8,639 nt of DNA from an uncultured beta proteobacterium. GTDB taxonomy: Bacteria > Pseudomonadota > Gammaproteobacteria > Burkholderiales > Burkholderiaceae_B. Below are positions 6,341-8,639 of the stretch, in pieces; the stretch's first letter is position 1, and the number at the start of each line of letters is the position of its first letter. The stretch covers positions 1 through 8,639 of the forward strand of contig CAIYCP010000014.1 in NCBI GenBank assembly GCA_903924715.1, given 5' to 3'. The position numbers were made by a program, and so were the translations under genes. A model generated the notes under the pieces. It was not told the origin of the DNA, did no database searches, and saw only the letters and a list, made by a program, of their open reading frames with translations.

Positions 6341-7207
6341 ATGAAAGCCGAAAACAAAGGCATGTTGCTAGGGCTCATCGGCGTCGCCTTATTTGGGCTG
6401 ACGCTGCCGGCAACACGCATGGCGCTCGAGTCTTTTCATCCTATTTTTATCGCAACCGGTCGTGCACTGCTGGCGACCATCCTGGCCGTGATCTATCTTG
6501 CCGCAGGCAAACATCGGCGTCCCACATTTCACGAATTCAAATATCTACTACTTGTAGTCGTGGGTGTTGCGATTGGGTTCCCAGTATTTACGGCCTTGGC
6601 GATGCAACGGGTCGACGCCTCGCATGGCGGCGTCATGCTTGGCATCATGCCCTTAACCACTGCGGCGTGCGCTGCGTTGTTATTCAAAGAACGCCCCTCG
6701 CTAGGGTTTTGGTTGATGGCCTTGCTTGGCAGCGCGCTCGTGATCGTCTTCTCGCTGATGCGTGGCAACGGCAGCTTGCATTGGGCTGATTTGTCGCTGC
6801 TGCTCGCCGTACTGACTGGATCACTCTCGTACGCAACGGGAGGGTATCTGGCCAGATCGTTAGGTGGCCTACAAGTGATCTCTTGGACACTGGTGATTTC
6901 AGCACCACTTTTAGTTTGGCCTACCCTCTGGTTCGCACCGAGTTCTTGGCAAGCCACAAACTCGGCGTGGATTGGTTTTTTGTATGTTGCCCTGATTAGT
7001 CAATACCTTGCGTTTTTACCTTGGTTCAAAGGGCTCTCTCTAGGCGGGATCGCACGCGTGGGTCAAGCGCAGTTGCTACAACCCTTTATCACGATCATCG
7101 CCTCGGGTTGGCTCTTAAGCGAAATAATCGAATGGCAGACCTGGGCCTTTGCAATCGGCGTTTTTGTTGTGGTTGCGACGGGCCGAACGCTGAACATCAA
7201 GCGTTAA
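6341..7207 (+). CDS. EamA/DMT superfamily transporter
   Basis: This polytopic inner-membrane protein (288 residues) belongs to the drug/metabolite transporter superfamily, whose members often export amino acids or other metabolites. About ten hydrophobic segments can be placed near 8-26, 35-55, 67-86, 95-114, 122-139, 149-170, 178-198, 208-227, 241-260 and 267-282. They fall into two EamA halves. Each half ends with a typical acidic turn (LLFKERPS near 113-120, LLSEIIEWQTW near 258-268). The ATG lies nine bases after the ETF-QO stop. The preceding bases are a run of C with no Shine-Dalgarno, so expression by coupling to ETF-QO is likely. An alternative ATG lies seven codons downstream. The substrate is not recognisable, and no link to ETF-QO function is implied beyond position. 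Confidence 0.88.
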   Translation: MKAENKGMLLGLIGVALFGLTLPATRMALESFHPIFIATGRALLATILAVIYLAAGKHRRPTFHEFKYLLLVVVGVAIGFPVFTALAMQRVDASHGGVMLGIMPLTTAACAALLFKERPSLGFWLMALLGSALVIVFSLMRGNGSLHWADLSLLLAVLTGSLSYATGGYLARSLGGLQVISWTLVISAPLLVWPTLWFAPSSWQATNSAWIGFLYVALISQYLAFLPWFKGLSLGGIARVGQAQLLQPFITIIASGWLLSEIIEWQTWAFAIGVFVVVATGRTLNIKR

Positions 7208-7230
7208 GTTCACCCTTTCAAACGCGCCTC

Positions 7231-7255
7231 GCCGCACAATAGCGGCTGAGTGCGG
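7231..7255 (+). other. Two overlapping, mutually exclusive short hairpins between transporter and hydrolase
   Basis: GCCGC (7231-7235) can pair with GCGGC (7242-7246) around a six-base loop. Alternatively CCGCAC (7232-7237) can pair with GTGCGG (7250-7255) around a twelve-base loop, followed by TATTCTT. Neither has a proper T-run, so this would be a weak terminator at best. The rest of the 116-base gap shows no clear promoter. The hydrolase has a moderate ribosome binding site (AGGACGAG at about 7309-7316). Confidence 0.25.
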
Positions 7256-7323
7256 TATTCTTGAAGGCACTGCACAGGCCGGGTGACAAGGCCTAGAACC
7301 CGATAAACAGGACGAGACACCTC

Positions 7324-8271
7324 ATGCTAGATCCACAAGCTAAAGCCCTGATTGATTTGATGATCGAAAAAGGGATTCCTCCCGTACACACGCTAACCGC
7401 AACGCAGGCGCGCGAAGCCTACGTGCAGCGTCGTTTTTTTAGCCAACCCGAAGCACCTGAAGTCGCGTCAAGTGTTGACTCCGATATCCCAGGCCCTGCC
7501 GGCAAGATTACCGTGCGTGGCTACCGCCCTAAAGGCAGCGTCGCCTCAGAGGTATTGCCCGCACTGGTCTACTACCACGGTGGTGGCCATGTGATTGGTG
7601 ATATCGATACCCATGACGTGCTGTGCCGCACACTTTCAAATCTGGCACGCTGCGCGGTGTTTTCTGTGCACTATCGACTGGCTCCTGAAAATGTGTTTCC
7701 AGCCGCCTCTGACGATTGTGTGGCTGCCACCAAGTGGGTGCATGCCAATGCCGCAACGCTCAAGGTTGATCCAGCGCGCATCGCCGTGGGTGGGGATAGT
7801 GCAGGCGGCCATCTCGCGGCAGTGGTCGCGCTGTCTTTAAAGGCAGACAATAGTTTTAAGCCAGTATTGCAGCTACTGATCTACCCCGTCACCGACCCCA
7901 GCTCAGAGCGTGAATCGATGCGCACCAATGGCCAGGGCTATATGCTGACCAGAGACTCTATGAATTATTACTATGGCGCGTACATGCCCGAAACATGGAT
8001 GCGCAACGACTGGCGCGGCGCCCCTATGCTCGCCAAAGACCACTCTGGCTTGGCGCCGGCCTTCGTGATGACAGCGGGCTTCGATCCGCTGCGCGACGAA
8101 GGTGCTGACTATGCCGACAAATTAACAAAAGCAGGTGTGCCCACTCAGTACGTCTGCTTCGAGCGCCAGATTCACGGCTTCATCACGATGGGCCGCGTGC
8201 TGCGCGAAGCCGTGACGGCCGTCGACCTGTGCGCCGCCGCCGTGAAGCGCGCGCTGCACCCCACGGCTTGA
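7324..8271 (+). CDS. Alpha/beta hydrolase, HSL-type esterase/lipase (Abhydrolase_3)
   Basis: This cytoplasmic serine esterase (315 residues) of the hormone-sensitive-lipase family probably acts on short-chain acyl esters. The oxyanion-hole motif YYHGGG is at 83-88. The nucleophile elbow GGDSAGG has S159, the acid is D254 in AGFDPLRDEG, and the base is H284 in IHGF. All triad residues are present and the length is typical. No signal peptide is seen. The ATG follows AGGACGAG with somewhat long spacing. Base use changes abruptly inside the gene. Codons for residues 260-278 end in G or C in 9 of 19 cases, with AT-rich runs. Those from residue 279 to the end do so in 34 of 37. The last ~37 residues, including the catalytic histidine, may therefore come from a different genome than the rest. 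The natural substrate is unknown. Confidence 0.9.
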   Translation: MLDPQAKALIDLMIEKGIPPVHTLTATQAREAYVQRRFFSQPEAPEVASSVDSDIPGPAGKITVRGYRPKGSVASEVLPALVYYHGGGHVIGDIDTHDVLCRTLSNLARCAVFSVHYRLAPENVFPAASDDCVAATKWVHANAATLKVDPARIAVGGDSAGGHLAAVVALSLKADNSFKPVLQLLIYPVTDPSSERESMRTNGQGYMLTRDSMNYYYGAYMPETWMRNDWRGAPMLAKDHSGLAPAFVMTAGFDPLRDEGADYADKLTKAGVPTQYVCFERQIHGFITMGRVLREAVTAVDLCAAAVKRALHPTA

Positions 8272-8639
8272 GACCCGGCGTTCAGGCGCCCGCCCGCAAG
8301 AGGTTGCGGAAGGGCGCGAACAGCCAGGACCGCATCCCCAGCACCACGGTGTAGGCGCACTTCTCGCTGGCCGGCAGGCGCTGGTCGGCCAGGTGCTGTT
8401 GTGAGAAGTCCTGCGCCAGGCGCTGCAGCCTGTCGTTGAAGACCAGGGCCTGCGCCTTGCCGATGTGGCCGTGCACCAGCATCAGCAACTCGCCGGGGCC
8501 GTCGAAGCCGCCGCTGTAGTAGTCGGCGACGGCGTGCTGGCGGAAGAACTGCATCACCGGGCCGTCGGGTCGCCAGCGGAAGGTCTTGTCGATCTTCAGC
8601 CGGTAGCGGTTGTGCGGCCGCAGTTCGATGAACCCCAGC
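8158..8639. other. High-GC segment of distinct composition, starting inside the hydrolase gene
   Basis: By hand count GC is about 69% from 8161 to the window end (331 of 479 bases) and 77% at 8221-8280. The preceding 60 bases (8101-8160) are at 50%, and the first 60 bases around the hydrolase start are at about 42%. The step falls near 8150-8165. The short stretch 8041-8100 also reaches 67%, but its codons lie in a strongly conserved motif. The segment contains the last ~37 hydrolase codons and all that is visible of the convergent regulator gene, so it could be one coherent block from a high-GC relative. No repeat, integrase or transposon end is seen at the border. Confidence 0.7.
8282..8639 (-). 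CDS. Probable XRE-type helix-turn-helix transcriptional regulator, C-terminal part (truncated at window edge)
   Basis: The frame runs from the window edge to a TGA at 8284-8282 and shows 118 codons of C-terminal sequence; the start lies outside the window. The visible peptide begins LGFIELRPHNRYRLKIDKTF, continues with FRWRPDGPVMQFF, DYYSGGFDGPGELLMLVHG and QRLAQDFSQQHLADQRLP, and ends near GMRSWLFAPFRNLLR. From memory this resembles the C-terminal region of XRE-family regulators common in Burkholderiales, where the DNA-binding domain comes first, so that domain would be beyond the edge. A GTG at 8557 is internal, not the start: upstream codons remain in frame and match the family. The gene is convergent with the hydrolase, with ten bases between stops. 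Codons are strongly GC-ended, unlike the rest of the window. The family name is moderately sure; the target is unknown. Confidence 0.6.
   Translation of the reverse strand, partial: LGFIELRPHNRYRLKIDKTFRWRPDGPVMQFFRQHAVADYYSGGFDGPGELLMLVHGHIGKAQALVFNDRLQRLAQDFSQQHLADQRLPASEKCAYTVVLGMRSWLFAPFRNLLRAGA

Noticed and set aside
6529..6957. Minus-strand open frame inside the transporter gene
   Set aside because: It is a shadow of the membrane protein gene on the other strand; its low-complexity peptide has no recognisable domain.
8555..8557. GTG at 8557 as the start of a 91-residue minus-strand gene
   Set aside because: The frame continues upstream to the window edge with family-like sequence, so this is internal to a longer gene.
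8271..8639. Mobile element or island boundary as the cause of the GC rise
   Set aside because: No integrase, transposase, tRNA, target duplication or inverted repeat is visible near the step; only composition supports foreign origin.
1..8639. CRISPR array, tRNA, rRNA, riboswitch or defence system
   Set aside because: No repeat-spacer pattern, cloverleaf, rRNA signature or defence-type protein was seen anywhere in the window.

Overview
The window looks like a chromosomal stretch from a betaproteobacterium, most likely order Burkholderiales and possibly an Alcaligenaceae-like lineage. This rests on protein character and on the gene set: SCOT subunits beside a hot-dog thioesterase and a bacterial ETF-ubiquinone oxidoreductase, plus a three-domain aminopeptidase P. 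It is an inference, since no rRNA or marker search was possible. GC is roughly in the 50s percent through most of the window. It rises to about 69% in the last ~480 bases, which appear to have a different compositional origin.

Layout: a divergent promoter region at about 4542-4684 splits the window. To the left, five genes run on the minus strand in transcription order: a 4HBT-type acyl-CoA thioesterase, scoA, scoB, dedA and aminopeptidase P. A strong intrinsic-terminator-like hairpin sits between scoB and dedA. To the right, three genes run on the plus strand: ETF-QO, an EamA/DMT transporter and an HSL-type alpha/beta hydrolase. The window ends with the 3' part of a minus-strand gene, probably an XRE-type regulator, convergent with the hydrolase.

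Function: the central genes fit acyl-CoA and ketone-body metabolism. ScoA/ScoB activate acetoacetate with CoA from succinyl-CoA. The thioesterase hydrolyses acyl-CoAs. ETF-QO passes electrons from acyl-CoA dehydrogenases, via ETF, into the ubiquinone pool. The hydrolase could release short acyl groups from esters. DedA (membrane lipid or proton-linked transport), aminopeptidase P and the EamA exporter are general housekeeping or accessory functions.

I did not find a new defence, mobile or RNA-based system. The observations most worth checking are the sharp composition break inside the hydrolase gene just before its catalytic histidine (recombination junction or assembly chimera), and the terminator hairpin in the dedA leader. 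Lesser points are the GTG start that shortens the thioesterase reading frame and a small 12-base tandem repeat over the end of the aminopeptidase gene.
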